Assembly (NCBI GenBank): GCA_034231615.1
Contig: CM067312.1
Span: forward strand, 1,457,001 to 1,521,000
Source: Meghimatium bilineatum
Taxonomy: Eukaryota; Mollusca; Gastropoda; Stylommatophora; Philomycidae
Length of the DNA: 64,000 nucleotides
Reading direction: 5' to 3'
Shown here: piece by piece, positions 11,680-23,762 of the stretch
Numbering within the stretch: position 1 is the stretch's first letter
How the letters are laid out: every line of letters begins with the position of its first letter
The notes under the pieces: model-generated
Databases searched by the model: none
What the model saw: the letters and a program-made list of their open reading frames with translations, nothing else
Told to the model about the DNA's origin: nothing
Position numbers and translations under genes: made by a program

Positions 11680-12540
11680 GTCCCTGATCTCGCTTCATGT
11701 CACTGATCTCGCTTCATGTCACTGATCTCGCTTCATGTCCCTGATCTCGCTTCATGTCACTGATCTCGCTTCATGTCCCTGATCTCGCTTCATGTCCCTG
11801 ATCTCGCTTCATGTCACTGATCTCGCTTCATGTCCCTGATCTCGCTTCATGTCCCTGATCTCGCTTCATGTCACTGATCTCGCTTCATGTCCCTGATCTC
11901 GCTTCATGTCCCTGATCTCGCTTCATGTCACTGATCTCGCTTCATGTCACTGATCTCGCTTCATGTCCCTGATCTCGCTTCATGTCACTGATCTCGCTTC
12001 ATGTCCCTGATCTCGCTTCATGTCACTGATCTCGCTTCATGTCACTGATCTCGCTTCATGTCACTGATCTCGCTTCATGTCCCTGATCTCGCTTCATGTC
12101 CCTGATCTCGCTTCATGTCACTGATCTCGCTTCATGTCACTGATCTCGCTTCATGTCACTGATCTCGCTTCATGTCCCTGATCTCGCTTCATGTCCCTGA
12201 TCTCGCTTCATGTCCCTGATCTCGCTTCATGTCACTGATCTCGCTTCATGTCCCTGATCTCGCTTCATGTCACTGATCTCGCTTCATGTCACTGATCTCG
12301 CTTCATGTCACTGATCTCGCTTCATGTCACTGATCTCGCTTCATGTCCCTGATCTCGCTTCATGTCCCTGATCTCGCTTCATGTCACTGATCTCGCTTCA
12401 TGTCCCTGATCTCGCTTCATGTCACTGATCTCGCTTCATGTCACTGATCTCGCTTCATGTCACTGATCTCGCTTCATGTCACTGATCTCGCTTCATGTCA
12501 CTGATCTCGCTTCATGTCCCTGATCTCGCTTCATGTCACT
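11680..12540. repeat. 19-bp minisatellite, about 45 copies
   Basis: Unit CTGATCTCGCTTCATGTCA or the same ending in CC, repeated with essentially no other variation. The A/C variant order is irregular, so the array can be read as a two-letter string useful for tracing past unequal exchange. Confidence 0.97.
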
Positions 12541-12545
12541 GAACG

Positions 12546-12988
12546 CCAGTCACTGAACGTATTTTTCGACATTGAACATATCTCCAGAAACTAAACCCAT
12601 ACCCTGTCACTGGACTCATTTCATGTCACTGAATGCATCACCTATCACTGAACTAACTTCCTGTCACTGAACTCATTTCCTGTCACTGAAATCATTTCTT
12701 GTCACTGAACTTGTTTTCTGTCACTGAACTCAAGTTCTGTATCTAAAAACATCTTTTGTCACTGAACTCACTTCCTGTCACTGAACTCAAGTTCTGTATC
12801 TAAAAACATCTTTCGTCACTGAACTCACTTCCTGTCACAGAGATCATCTCATGCCACTAACTCATTTCCTGTCACTGAACTTATTTCCTGTCACTGACCT
12901 CATTTCCTGTCACTGACCTCATTTCCTGTCACTGACCTCATTTCCTGTCACTGAACTCATTTCCTGTCACTGAACTCATTTCCTGCCA
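12546..12988. repeat. Diverged 19-bp minisatellite domain
   Basis: Directly follows the uniform 19-bp array and keeps the 19-bp period, but with consensus TCACTGAACTCATTTCCTG and many substitutions and indels. The TCACTGA frame is shared, so this looks like the older, un-homogenised edge of one array. The last four or five units are again regular. Confidence 0.92.
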
Positions 12989-13059
12989 TCATCTCCTAGA
13001 ATCTCCAATTTCCACTTCCAGGAGTTGGCCTCGGTGGAGGTTGCAATCTCCTGATAAAA

Positions 13060-13104
13060 GAGGGCGTCCATAAATAAATTACGTCAACAGTTGGGGGGAG
13101 GGGG
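13060..13104. repeat. Single end of a MITE-like repeat
   Basis: AGGGCGTCCATAAATAAATT followed by ACGTCAACAGTTGGGG and a G-run matches the left end of the element at 50034-50258. No second end was found nearby, so it is a fragment. Confidence 0.6.
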
Positions 13105-13159
13105 CTTGGGTATAAGTTCACCCTAACAAAGCTGCAGTGAATACAACAGTGACAGGTGT

Positions 13160-16100
13160 GTATCTCTCACACTCTCTCCCTATATTTGTTAATATCTCTC
13201 ACACACTCTCCCTATATTTGTTAATATCTCTCACTCTCTCCTATATTTGTTAATATCTCTCACTCTCTCCCTATATTTGTTAATATCTCTCACACATTCT
13301 CTCTATACTTGTTAATATCTCTCACTCTCTCCCTATATTTGTTAATATCTCTCACACACTCTCTCTATATTTGTTAATATCTCTCACACACTCTCTCTAT
13401 ATTTGTTAATATCTCTCACACACTCTCTCCTATATTTGTTAATATCTCTCACACACTCTCTCCTATATTTGTTAATATCTCTCACACACTCTCTCTATAT
13501 TTGTTAATATCTCTCACACACTCTCTCCTATATTTGTTAATATCTCTCACACACTCTCTCTATATTTGTTAATATCTCTCACACACTCTCTCCTATATTT
13601 GTTAATATCTCTCACTCTCTCCCTATATTTGTTAATATCTCTCACACACTCTCCCTATATGTGTTAATATCTCTCACACACTCTCCCTATATGTGTTAAT
13701 ATCTCTCACACACTCTCTCTATATGTGTTAATATCTCTCACACACACACTCTCTATATTTGTTAATATCTCTCACACACTCTCTCCTATATTTGTTAATA
13801 TCTCTCACACACTCTCTATATATTTGTTAATATCTCTCACACACTCTGCCTATATTTGTTAATATCTCTCACTCTCTCCCTATATTTGTTAATATCTCTC
13901 ACACACTCTCTCCTATATTTGTTAATATCTCTCACTCTCTCCCTATATTTGTTAATATCTCTCACACACTCTCTCTATATTTGTTAATATCTCTCACTCT
14001 CTCCCTATATTTGTTAATATCTCTCACACACTCTCTATATTTGTTAATATCTCTCACTCTCTCCCTATATTTGTTAATATCTCTCACACATTCTCTCTAT
14101 ATTTGTTAATATCTCTCACTCTCTCCCTATATTTGTTAATATCTCTCACACACTCTCTCTATTTTTGTTAATATCTCTCACACACTCTCTCTATATTTGT
14201 TAATATCTCTCACACACTCTCTCCTATATTTGTTAATATCTCTCACACACTCTCTCCTATATTTGTTAATATCTCTCACACACTCTCTATATATTTGTTA
14301 ATATCTCTCACACACTCTCCATATATTTGTTAATATCTCTCACACACACACACTCTATATTTGTTAATATCTCTCACACAGTCTCCCTATATTTGTTAAT
14401 ATCTCTCACACTCTCTCTATATTTGTTAATATCTCTCAAACACTCTCCCTATATGTGTTAATATCTCTCACACACTCCCTATATGTGTTAATATCTCTCA
14501 CACACTCTCTCTATATGTGTTAATATCTCTCACACACACACTCTCTATATTTGTTAATATCTCTCACACACTCTCTCCTATATTTGTTAATATCTCTCAC
14601 ACACTCTCTATATATTTGTTAATATCTCTCACACACTCTGCCTATATTTGATAATATCTCTCACACACACTCTCTCTATATTTGTTAATATCTCTCACAC
14701 ACTCTCTCTATATTTGTTAATATCTCTCACTCTCTCCCTATATTTGTTAATATCTCTCACACACTCTCTCTATATTTGTTAAAATCTCTCACACACACTC
14801 TCTCTATATTTGTTAATATCTCTCACACACTCTCTATATATTTGTTAATATCTCTCACTCTCTCCCTATATTTGTTAATATCTCTCACACACTCTCTCTA
14901 TATTTGTTAATATCTCTCACACACTCTCTCTATATGTGTTAATATCTCTCACACTCTCTATATATTTGTTAATATCTCTCACACACTCTCCCTATATGTG
15001 TTAATATCTCTCACACACTCTCCCTATATGTGTTAATATCTCTCACACACTCTCTCTATATGTGTTAATATCTCTCACACACACTCTCTCTATATTTGTT
15101 AATATCTCTCACACACTCTCTCCTATATTTGTTAATATCTCTCACACACTCTCTATATATTTGTTAATATCTCTCACACACTCTGCCTATATTTGATAAT
15201 ATCTCTCACACACACTCTCTCTATATTTGTTAATATCTCTCACACACTCTCTATATATTTGTTAATATCTCTCACACACTCTCCCTATATTTGTTAATAT
15301 CTCTCACACACACACACTCTATATTTGTTAATATCTCTCACACAGTCTCCCTATATTTGTTAATATCTCTCACACTCTCTCTATATTTGTTAATATCTCT
15401 CACACACTCTCCCTATATGTGTTAATATCTCTCACACACTCTCCCTATATGTGTTAATATCTCTCACACACTCTGCCTATATTTGATAATATCTCTCACA
15501 CACTCTGCCTATATTTGATAATATCTCTCACACACTCTCTCTATATGTGTTAATATCTCTCACACACTCTGCCTATATTTGATAATATCTCTCACACACT
15601 CTCTCTATATGTGTTAATATCTCTCACACACTCTGCCTATATTTGATAATATCTCTCACACACTCTCTCTATATGTGTTAATATCTCTCACACACTCTGC
15701 CTATATTTGATAATATCTCTCACACACTCTGCCTATATTTGATAATATCTCTCACACACTCTGCCTATATTTGATAATATCTCTCACACACTCTCCCTAT
15801 ATTTGTTAATATCTCTCACACACTCTCCCTATATTTGTTAATATCTCTCACACACTCTCCCTATATTTGTTAATATCTCTCACACACTCTCCCTATATGT
15901 GTTAATATCTCTCACACACTCTCTCTATATGTGTTAATATCTCTCACACACACACTCTCTATATTTGTTAATATCTCTCACACACTCTCTCCTATATTTG
16001 TTAATATCTCTCACACACTCTCTATATATTTGTTAATATCTCTCACACACTCTGCCTATATTTGATAATATCTCTCACACACACTCTCTCTATATTTGTT

Positions 16101-16171
16101 AATATCTCTCACACACTCTCCCTATATTTGTTAATATCTCTCACACACACTCTCTCTATATTTGTTAATAT
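13160..16171. repeat. 3-kb satellite, 32-bp unit, about 95 copies, with higher-order blocks
   Basis: Unit about 32 bp: TTTGTTAATATCTCTCACAC plus a variable CTCTCCCTATA segment, all in one orientation. Variants (GTGTTAATAT, TTGATAATAT, TATATATTTG, extra CA pairs) are not random: a run of about seven units in one fixed order recurs near 13650, 14445, 14985 and 15895, which shows duplication of multi-unit blocks. The plus strand is strongly C/T/A biased outside the TTAATA core. No coding content. Confidence 0.97.
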
Positions 16172-16747
16172 TACTTCAAATACACTGACTAACCAAATAT
16201 CACTGTAAACAGCAATTATATGTGACTTTACCCAGGTTTTGGTTGTCTGGTGACAAAGTATAAGCGAAGTAACCAATGAACAGTCAGATCAGCCAATAGG
16301 AATGACTCAACGCGTAGGAATATTCTAGAAAATACTTGGACTAGCAGAATTCTAAATAGAATTTAACATCATTGAATACGCACGAAGTTCCAGTATAATA
16401 ATGAGGAAAATATTAAAATACCTCACGCTGTTTTCAAGCGACATCTGGGGTTGGCAGTCTCCCTTTGAGAAACGCTGGTCTAGACAGACAAACCAGGGAC
16501 GGAAGAGAGGAATGTGTTTTATGGGGTCGACCTGGGTAAATTTCCTTGTGACTAGCTTATAGACCGGGACATCTTGACATAAGAGTGTGCGGGTGTCGGC
16601 ATCAGTCGTTGTCTGTCGGTAAGTTCGTTCGTCTGCCTTATGACTGTGTGTGTATATATATATATGAAAATCGATCTCTGTGTGAATCTGAATCCTAATA
16701 TGTCTATAGTAAAGTATAGTAACCCATAGCATTTATTAATGTCGTAT
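16172..16747. other. Unrecognised sequence
   Basis: Contains a TA microsatellite near 16652-16664 and open frames on the minus strand of up to 126 codons without recognisable domains. No other feature supported. Confidence 0.5.
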
Positions 16748-16849
16748 TGGTGTGAGATGTTAGCGATCTCACATTTCACTGGCTCTGCGAATGAGGGCGG
16801 TAGCCATCTCCTCTCCCTCACAGTCTTTACTTCCCGGATATGATTACTA
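16748..16849 (-). mobile_element. SINE body fragment (same family as 63296-63528)
   Basis: Matches the body of the tRNA-derived SINE at the right end of the window, including the hairpin-forming TGTGAGATGTTAGCGATCTC segment and the GGCTCTGCGAATGAGGG and ACTTCCCGG words. The tRNA-like head is absent; instead the sequence abuts the 3' end of an RTE-like LINE in the same orientation. Confidence 0.8.
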
Positions 16850-17215
16850 AATGCCGTTTCCGCAATGAAGGTTGCAGCGAGCCTTGTTCTGGTCTTGGTC
16901 TTGGTGGTGCACTCTGCTAGACTGTTATCTGTCCATCTGGTGATGTTACTCTCCCATTTGTATAACTGCTTGCCTCTTGCTCACCTCCCTTTGACTTTAC
17001 CCTCAAGTAAGATCTTCAACACGGTGTCTGTTCTAAAATATATGTCCACAATATTTTATGTTTGATTTTTATTTCCTTTAATAGTTCTTTCTTCATACAA
17101 AGTGTTTGTTAGATCCAATTTCATTGTTTCTCTGTCCATACATTTCTTCCCATTATCCACCCCCACAGATATCAATTATGTCTTCTAGTTGTTTGTTCAT
17201 TCTCCATGTTGTCTA
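16850..17215 (-). mobile_element. RTE-like LINE 3' fragment (family A)
   Basis: The reverse complement follows the 7211-7704 copy from the NKQLED region to the GACGGCACTT end, with several frameshifts and a replaced stretch near 17130-17160. The TGA-unit tail normally found beyond the 3' end is not seen; SINE-related sequence follows directly. Confidence 0.85.
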
Positions 17216-17221
17216 TACTGT

Positions 17222-17620
17222 ACGTCTGTTTATATGTTTTAATGTCTGTTTATATGTTTTAATGTCTGTTTATATGTTTTAATGTCTGTTTATATGTTTT
17301 AATGTATGTTTATATGTTTCAACGTCTGTTTATATGTTTTAATGTCTGTTTATATGTTTTAATGTATGTTTATATGTTTCAATATCTGTTTATATGTCTT
17401 AGTGTTTGTTTTTGTGTGTTAATGTATGATTGTATGTTTTAATGTATGTGTATGTGTTAGTGTATGATTGTGTGTCGTAAGGAAATTTTGTGTTTTTTAA
17501 TCTATGTTTGTGTATATTGGCGAATGTTTGTTTGTCCTACTATATGTTTGTTTGTTTTAATGTATGTTTATGTGTTTTCATGTATTTATGTGTGTCTTAA
17601 TGTATGTATGCGTGTCTTAA
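17222..17620. repeat. 20-bp minisatellite grading into degenerate TG-rich repeats
   Basis: About nine clean copies of AATGTCTGTTTATATGTTTT up to about 17400, then progressively diverged copies with variable spacing to about 17620. It starts only a few bases after the LINE fragment. Confidence 0.93.
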
Positions 17621-17772
17621 TAGTTTTGTAAATTTGTCAGCTGCATTTATCAGATTTTACATTTTTATATCGGCTAGCTACTTGAAAAATTGATCAGTTT
17701 CAGCCGAAAACGGCTATGCTGGCAATCATGCTTCCTGTAACTATAACTTGGGCTGTTAAATGCCTGCTAGAT

Positions 17773-18031
17773 CGGTGGTTCTCATGTGAGTTTTATTTCA
17801 TCCAAGGGCCGCAGTGATTTCCGGGGTGGGGGAGAAAATTGTTATTTTGGGGCCACTGATCCGTCTATGATAGTCCAAGAGAGAATAAAATATTTGAATA
17901 ATGTGTAGCAAGATACAGTAACAAGACTTGACAAAAATAAGAAATTTTTTTTTTTTAGGTTCCAGCGTGACGGTTGAAGAAAATTTTTTCACAAGGAGTC
18001 ACAAGAAAAAGAAGGTTGGGAACCGCTGCGC
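17773..18031. mobile_element. Non-autonomous hAT-type MITE, degenerate
   Basis: The left end starts CGGTGGTTCTCA; the right end read inverted is CAGCGGTTCCCAACCTTC. Such CAGNGGTTCTCAAC ends are typical of hAT elements. Matching is 9 of 12 at the tips. It is about 260 bp long with no coding capacity. A clear 8-bp TSD is not visible (GCTAGAT versus GCTATGC flanks are only similar). Confidence 0.65.
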
Positions 18032-18264
18032 TATGCAAACCATTTTAACACCAGTTATCTCTCTTGTCTAGATGTCGTCCACTTGAAGCGACTACAACAA
18101 CACATGATTACGAGAGTACACGCGCACCTGATCCACATGCAAAGGATGCTTCGAAATCCATTAAAAGTGATCTGGAGCAGCCGATTTCTGCCGCGTTTAA
18201 ACGAGACTTCCGTATTTGTGTATATTTAAAACTGGAAGGGCTTAGTGGAAGAAGGACATGTCCC

Positions 18265-18500
18265 ACACTTTCTCTATCTGCTTATGGTACATGCCGTGTG
18301 GCGCTGGTTAACATGTCTTTCCACGACCTTCTATTTCATGTTCTGTCAATCATTTCCGATACGGATTTTCTCCCATGCCACAATGCCAGGTTGTCAAGCA
18401 TCTTCTCTCTTAGTCTGTCCCCTAGCTCTGTTACTCTTCAATTTCCCTGTTGTTACAATGTCTTCCATCTTATCTCTCACTTTATGAAGGAACTTCTGTC
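18265..18500 (-). mobile_element. RTE-like LINE 3' fragment (family B)
   Basis: The minus strand shows REKMLDNLALWHGRKSVSEM followed by IDRT, a RSWKDML segment and SATRHVP then stop, matching the end of family B (compare LxTWHGKE and RELWRAMTAYATRHGT at 38.4 kb). Upstream parts are frameshifted. Short 5'-truncated copy. Confidence 0.85.
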
Positions 18501-18884
18501 AAGATATCTTCATTACGCTTTTCTATCTGTCTATCGTGTTCTCAACTTGCGCTATCTCCATGCAAATTACAATAACTGGTATCATTTAGTATGTATCAAA
18601 TATAGTGCCAAAAATATATAGTTGGGCGTCTGTGACTGTGACGATAGAGACTGAGAACAGCGGCGCAAGGTCAAGATCCATGAGCGTTATTAGTTTTTAG
18701 CGTGGTGATCAACCGGTAGCGTGGTGATCAACCGGTAGGTACAAAATCAGTTCTCTTGTCGTGCCGACCGGTGATCGATATGGTTACAAAAACCCACAGT
18801 TCAGTATTAGCGGTAACAACACTTGTATTTATTGCCGATGTCGGATGTGTATTTTGGTCGTTGGCACAAATAAAATGCTCACAT

Positions 18885-18985
18885 AAAGAATTTCCGTTCT
18901 CTGGATTGCCTCTTACAGGAAATCTAGTAGCGCCATTGTCCTGCTATAAGAGAGATGTGGGGGGAGTTTGAGAACGTAAGCAAAA
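18885..18985 (+). mobile_element. 3' part of dispersed repeat G, degenerate
   Basis: Words TTTCCGTTCTCTGGA, TCCTGCTAT and GGGGGAGTTTGAGAACGTAA come in the order seen in the 30-kb and 32.6-kb copies, with an intervening insertion and an A-rich tail instead of GAA units. Confidence 0.65.
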
Positions 18986-19044
18986 AAAGGCTGATTGATA
19001 TATCAAGAACATGTTCCCATAAACTGGAAGTTTATACAAAACGT

Positions 19045-19165
19045 AGCAATTTGCCTGCAATTATAAACAAAACTAAACATTTTTCCTGCAATTATCTACA
19101 AAAACTTAACGTTTTTCCTGCACTTATAAACAAAAACTAAACATTTTTACTGTACTTATAAACCT
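19045..19165. repeat. Imperfect 33-37-bp tandem repeat, about 4 copies
   Basis: Units carry TTTTTCCTGCAATTATAAAC followed by AAAAACTAAAC, with 10-20% differences between copies by eye. Confidence 0.85.
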
Positions 19166-19484
19166 TCGATTGAGTTTTTCTCAGAACTTTTCAAATATGG
19201 GATAGGACCTTCTCCTACTAAGCCCGTGCGCGCTAGGTTATAGGAGACTACACAGATCGACGAAACACCCTTCTACTCATATATTGGTAATCTATTCTTT
19301 GTTTCTATCTTGCGAATGTGTTTCTCATTGTTTTAGTGATCGTCCATGATTCACATCAATATATATCGCAACTTGTAATCTGAAGGAAACTTAATTTAGT
19401 TATTTCGTTAGAGCCATTTATTCATTTGTATCAATTTATTTTCCAAAGATACCAAAACACCACAGTATGTCGTCTTAAAATATG

Positions 19485-19765
19485 CTATTGCAGACTGTCA
19501 GGTCACCTTTACCGACTAAGGATCTCATACACAAATGAATGCCCATGTGGATCCGGAGCCCAGACTCTAGAACACGTACTTCAGGACAGATCAACATAAA
19601 AAGAGCAGAGATAGCAGACCTGGCCAGAGGATACAGATTTGTAGCAAAAACTATGGGGTAGTCGCTCTGACCTGGATAAGGACAGTGGACTTCGGTCAGC
19701 CTGACAATAAAACATGACCGCAGATGCTGAACGCAGAAAAGGTTTATTTGATGCAATAAGCAACA
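19485..19765 (+). mobile_element. LINE C-terminal zinc-finger fragment
   Basis: A plus-strand frame reads GHLYRLRISYTNECPCGSGA, then QTLEHVLQ, and continues with KRAEIADLARGYRF and WIRTVDFGQPDNKT then stop. The CPCG...H...C-type motif after an RL-rich helix is the standard C-terminal tail of RNase H-bearing LINEs (I/Jockey-like). At least two frame changes. The 5' part is lost. Confidence 0.75.
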
Positions 19766-20511
19766 CCCGTCTAACTTCTTCGCACCAATCACCGTTGCTG
19801 TTATAAAAGAACCAATAGATTCAAATCTGGTGACTTTTTCTAATTCTCTGCTATTGGTGGAGATAAGGACGTGTTATTTTGTTGCTTGCCATAAGTTTAT
19901 ATTCCATACGATTTAAATGGACACATCGTTGCTTGACGTCTTACACCAATCATTTTTATACCAAACATTCTTACACCAATCATTCTTATACCAATCATTC
20001 TCATATCAATCATTCTCACAACTGTTCACGTCCGTAGATAAGGAATGGGAGGTTTAGGGGTTACATTTGTGGCCAGAATAGCGATTATATGTCATCTACC
20101 AGCTCTTAGTCAATGATATAACTCGAACTGAATTTGATGTAACAATTTGTAGTCAACACTTGTGATGGACGAACAACAAACAACTAGGAAGTAAGCAACA
20201 ACAAAAAATAGCCCCCCCCCCCCCAATGGTTTTTCTGCAGAAGAAAAAAATGGGGGGGGGGCCACCAAAATACTCAAGAAATCTAAAACATTTCCTTTTT
20301 TCAACTTAAATCACTCCTTACCAAAGATGGTATCTGTTGCGTCCATGCGGCTGCCTGTACAACTTGTTAATGGAGCGAATTACATCTAGAAGGAAAAATA
20401 TGTCTCCCGTGGCGTTTCATAGCTTCGCATGTTGCACACAATCGAAGACTTTACTATAATCAATGAAACGTGTAAATATTAATGTTAAACTCTACATTTC
20501 TCTATGATATT
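19766..20511. other. Unrecognised sequence with short repeats
   Basis: A 15-19-bp TACACCAATCATTCTTAT-like word repeats about five times at 19945-20025. Poly-C and poly-G runs at 20212-20224 and 20251-20260 can pair with each other. Nothing else recognised. Confidence 0.6.
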
Positions 20512-20765
20512 TCAATCAATCAGTCAATCAAGTGCCACGCCGAGTGGCGTAGGCAATCATATTTCTCCATAACTGTCTCTTGTGTTAATCAATTCAATTG
20601 ATGACATTACCTCGTGCTACAGTCACAACCCATCTAGAAATTTCTCTCGTTGCCTTCCTCCGTCTGTTCTCTCCATGATCTTTCCAGTAGTTACTAAAAT
20701 GTTCCAGTTCTATTCTTCTCATCATATGCCCTAAAAATCATGACTGTCTGCTTCTAAGTTTTTGC
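20512..20765 (-). mobile_element. RTE-like LINE 3' fragment (family B)
   Basis: The minus-strand 3' end reads MIAYATRRGT then stop, followed by a TTGA-unit tail, as in the 28.0-kb and 32.3-kb copies. Upstream, FLGHMMRRIELEHF is recognisable. Frameshifted; 5'-truncated to about 250 bp. Confidence 0.85.
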
Positions 20766-20794
20766 TTTGATATTTCGTATATTAAAATTTTGAT

Positions 20795-21245
20795 TTATTG
20801 TGCACCTGCCTTGTCTGCCTGTGATACATTTATAATGCACCTGCCTTGTCTGCCTGTGATACATTTATTGTGCACCTGCCTTGTCTGCCTGCGATAGATT
20901 TATTGTGCACCTGCCTTGTCTGCCTGTGATACATTTATTGTGCACCTGCCTTGTCTGACTGTGATACATTTATTGTGCACCTGCCTTGTCTGCCTGTGAT
21001 ACATTTATTGTGCACCTGCCTTGTCTGCCTGTGATACATTTATTGTGCACCTGCCTTGTCTGCCTGTGATACATTTATTGTGCACCTGCCTTGTCTGCCT
21101 GTGATACATTTATTGTGCACCTGCGTTGTCTGCCTGTGATACATTTATTGTGCACCTGCCTTGTCTGCCTGTGATACATTTATTGTGCACCTGCCTTGTC
21201 TGCCTGTGATACATTTATTGTGCACCTGCCTTGTCTGCCTGCGCT
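20795..21245. repeat. 35-bp minisatellite, about 13 copies
   Basis: Unit with core TGCACCTGCCTTGTCTGCCT then a GTGATACATTTAT segment; nearly uniform. It begins 30 bases after the family B LINE fragment. Confidence 0.96.
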
Positions 21246-21271
21246 ACATTGAATTCTCCGTCCAGCTTATA

Positions 21272-21405
21272 CTGCAGGTTTTCATACTGGGTTATGACTG
21301 CAGGTTTTCATACTGAGTTATGACTGCAGGTTTTCATACTGAGTTATGACTGCAGGTTTTCATACTGAGTTATGACTGCATGTTTTCATACTGAGTTATG
21401 ACTGC
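21272..21405. repeat. 26-bp minisatellite, 5 copies
   Basis: Unit ACTGCAGGTTTTCATACTGA plus GTTATG, five nearly identical copies, separated from the 35-bp array by only 25 bases. Confidence 0.95.
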
Positions 21406-22555
21406 AGGTTGGCACTCCGGGCAAGCCCATGTGTGCTCCTATCCCCGTCTCAATAAATCTACCACAGTTAATGTGTCAGTCTTACTTACTCCACCACCGT
21501 GAATATGTCGGTGTCTATGTTAGTTAACCCACCGTAAATAGTTGAATCTATCCCCGTGTTATCCCTGTTGTAGGAAGCACAACCCACCTACATAACAGAC
21601 ACGCTCTGTTTTAAGTACAGCATGAAGCATCGACCCGGGTCTCAACCATTTGTATGCCACGTCCGTTTCTAAAGACATCTGCTATCACTGGCATAAAGGA
21701 AGCGAATATCTCGCTCGTGGAGAACGCAAATAAGTAGTGCAACCAAGACTGACATCACACTATACAGCCCTGTGCGCGCCTGCTGCTGATACGACAAGTC
21801 ATTAGCTACCGCCAGAAATTGTCAGCAGTAGCAATATTCCCGGGTTGAAGATCATGTTCCTAGCGTTTATTTAACCTTACTATAAAGTGTGAACTTTACT
21901 ATAATTTTTAACTTGTTTAGTTTTATTTATTCTTTCTTAAGTCTGAAACTAGTTTGTAACGTTAAACGTCTCAGAATTTGAGAGAAGCAGTTTACAGCTG
22001 TAGAAAATACCATTTAACGATAATCTGGGAGTTCCAGCGCTACGACCTCGCGAGATACATATTTCCCCATGCTCTCGTGTCCTTCTCATGCGAACTCATG
22101 GATCCTTGCTCTCGTGTCATCCTCCCTAGTACTGTTGAATCCTCGTGCGTGGCCAATGCCCGCTCCTGGGGGTCAAAATCACCCTGGCCTAGTTTTGTGG
22201 CTAACGGTGACACCTTAAAAAAGTCTCCCGTAAAATAAAGTTACTTTGATATTTTTAATCGTTCTATTTTCTCATGTACGCAGTTAATTTTTAATAAATG
22301 AATAATTTTATAAACAAACCCGGTTGCCATTAGAATACTGAGTAAACAGTTATTAGTGATTATCTGATTATGTGAGAAAGACAAAAGCACTAGAGAGTTC
22401 TACTGGGGCCAAGAAAAACAAAAACATAGCACAATCATTCTGAAACTAAGACATTACTTGCGATCCGGATTTAGGACACAGCAATAAGATAGTAGGGAAA
22501 AGCTTGTAGCCAAAATTGTGGTTATTTGGCAAAAACATATATTTACTGGATAACA
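21406..22555. other. Unrecognised sequence
   Basis: No gene, transposon or tandem repeat recognised in this 1.15-kb stretch; the right half is AT-rich. Confidence 0.5.
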
Positions 22556-23762
22556 AGAATTAGTTACTTTATTAGAAAATTTAGTCAACGTAGCAGCAAT
22601 TTTCAGTTACTGGACAAGAACATGTGCTTATTGGATAATAAATATTGGTTACTTTACTAGACAAGAAAGTTTAATACTGAACAAGATTTAGTTACTGGAC
22701 ACGAAATTTGAGTTACTAGACCAAAAATGTTAGTTACCAGACAAAAAATGTTTGTTGCCAGACAAGAAATTTTAGTTATTAGACCAGAAATTTTATTTCG
22801 TAGACAAGAAATCTTAGTTACTAAACCAAACGTTTTAGTTACTAGACCAGATATTTTAAATACTATATCAGAAATGTTAGTTACTCGACAAGAATAAAAA
22901 TTTTAGACCATAAATTGTATAGACCAGAAAATAAATTTTAGTTACTAGACCAAAAGTGTTAGGTGCAACACACACAAATTTCGTCACCACACGAAATTTT
23001 TATTACTAGACTAAAAATGTTAGTTACCAAACAAAACATGTTCGTTACCAGACAAGAAATTTTAGTTACTAGACCTGACGTTTTAAATACTATACCAGAA
23101 ATTGTACTTACTAGACCAGACATTTTAGTTACTAGACCAGAAACTATAGTTACTAGACCAGAATTTTTAGTGAATATACCAGACATTTTAGTTACTAGAC
23201 CAGACATTTTAGTTACTAGACTAGAAATTTTAGTTACTAGACCAGAAATTTTAGTTACTAGACCAGAAATTTTAGTTACTAGACCAGAAATTTAGTTAGT
23301 AGACCAGATATTTTAGTTACTATACCACATCTTATAGTTACTAGACCAGAAATTGTAGTTAATAGACCAGATATTTAGTTAATAGACCAGATATTTTAGT
23401 TACTAGACCAGAAATGTAGTTAATAGACCAAAATAATTTAGTTATTGGACAATACATTTTAGTTACTAGACCAGAAATGTTAGTTAATAGACCAGAAACT
23501 TTAGTTTCTAGAGCAGATATTTTAGTTACTAGACCAGAAATTTTAGTTACTAGGCCAGAAATTTCAGTTACTAGGCCATATCTTTTAGTTACTAGACCAG
23601 AAATTTTAGTTACTATGCCAGAAATTTGATTACTAGACCAGAAACTTTAGTTACTAGACCAGGCATTTAGTTGATAGACCAGATATTTTAGTTACTAGAC
23701 CACATCTTTTAGTTACTAGACCACAAATGTGAGTTATTGGACCAGAAATATTAGTTACTAGA
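22556..23762. repeat. 21-bp minisatellite, roughly 55 degenerate copies
   Basis: Unit about 21 bp, core TTAGTTACTAGACCAGAAAT. The left 400 bases are strongly diverged, the centre (about 23100-23290) is most uniform and the right end is intermediate. Some units have an altered length. It ends at a G-run (23772-23781). Confidence 0.95.
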
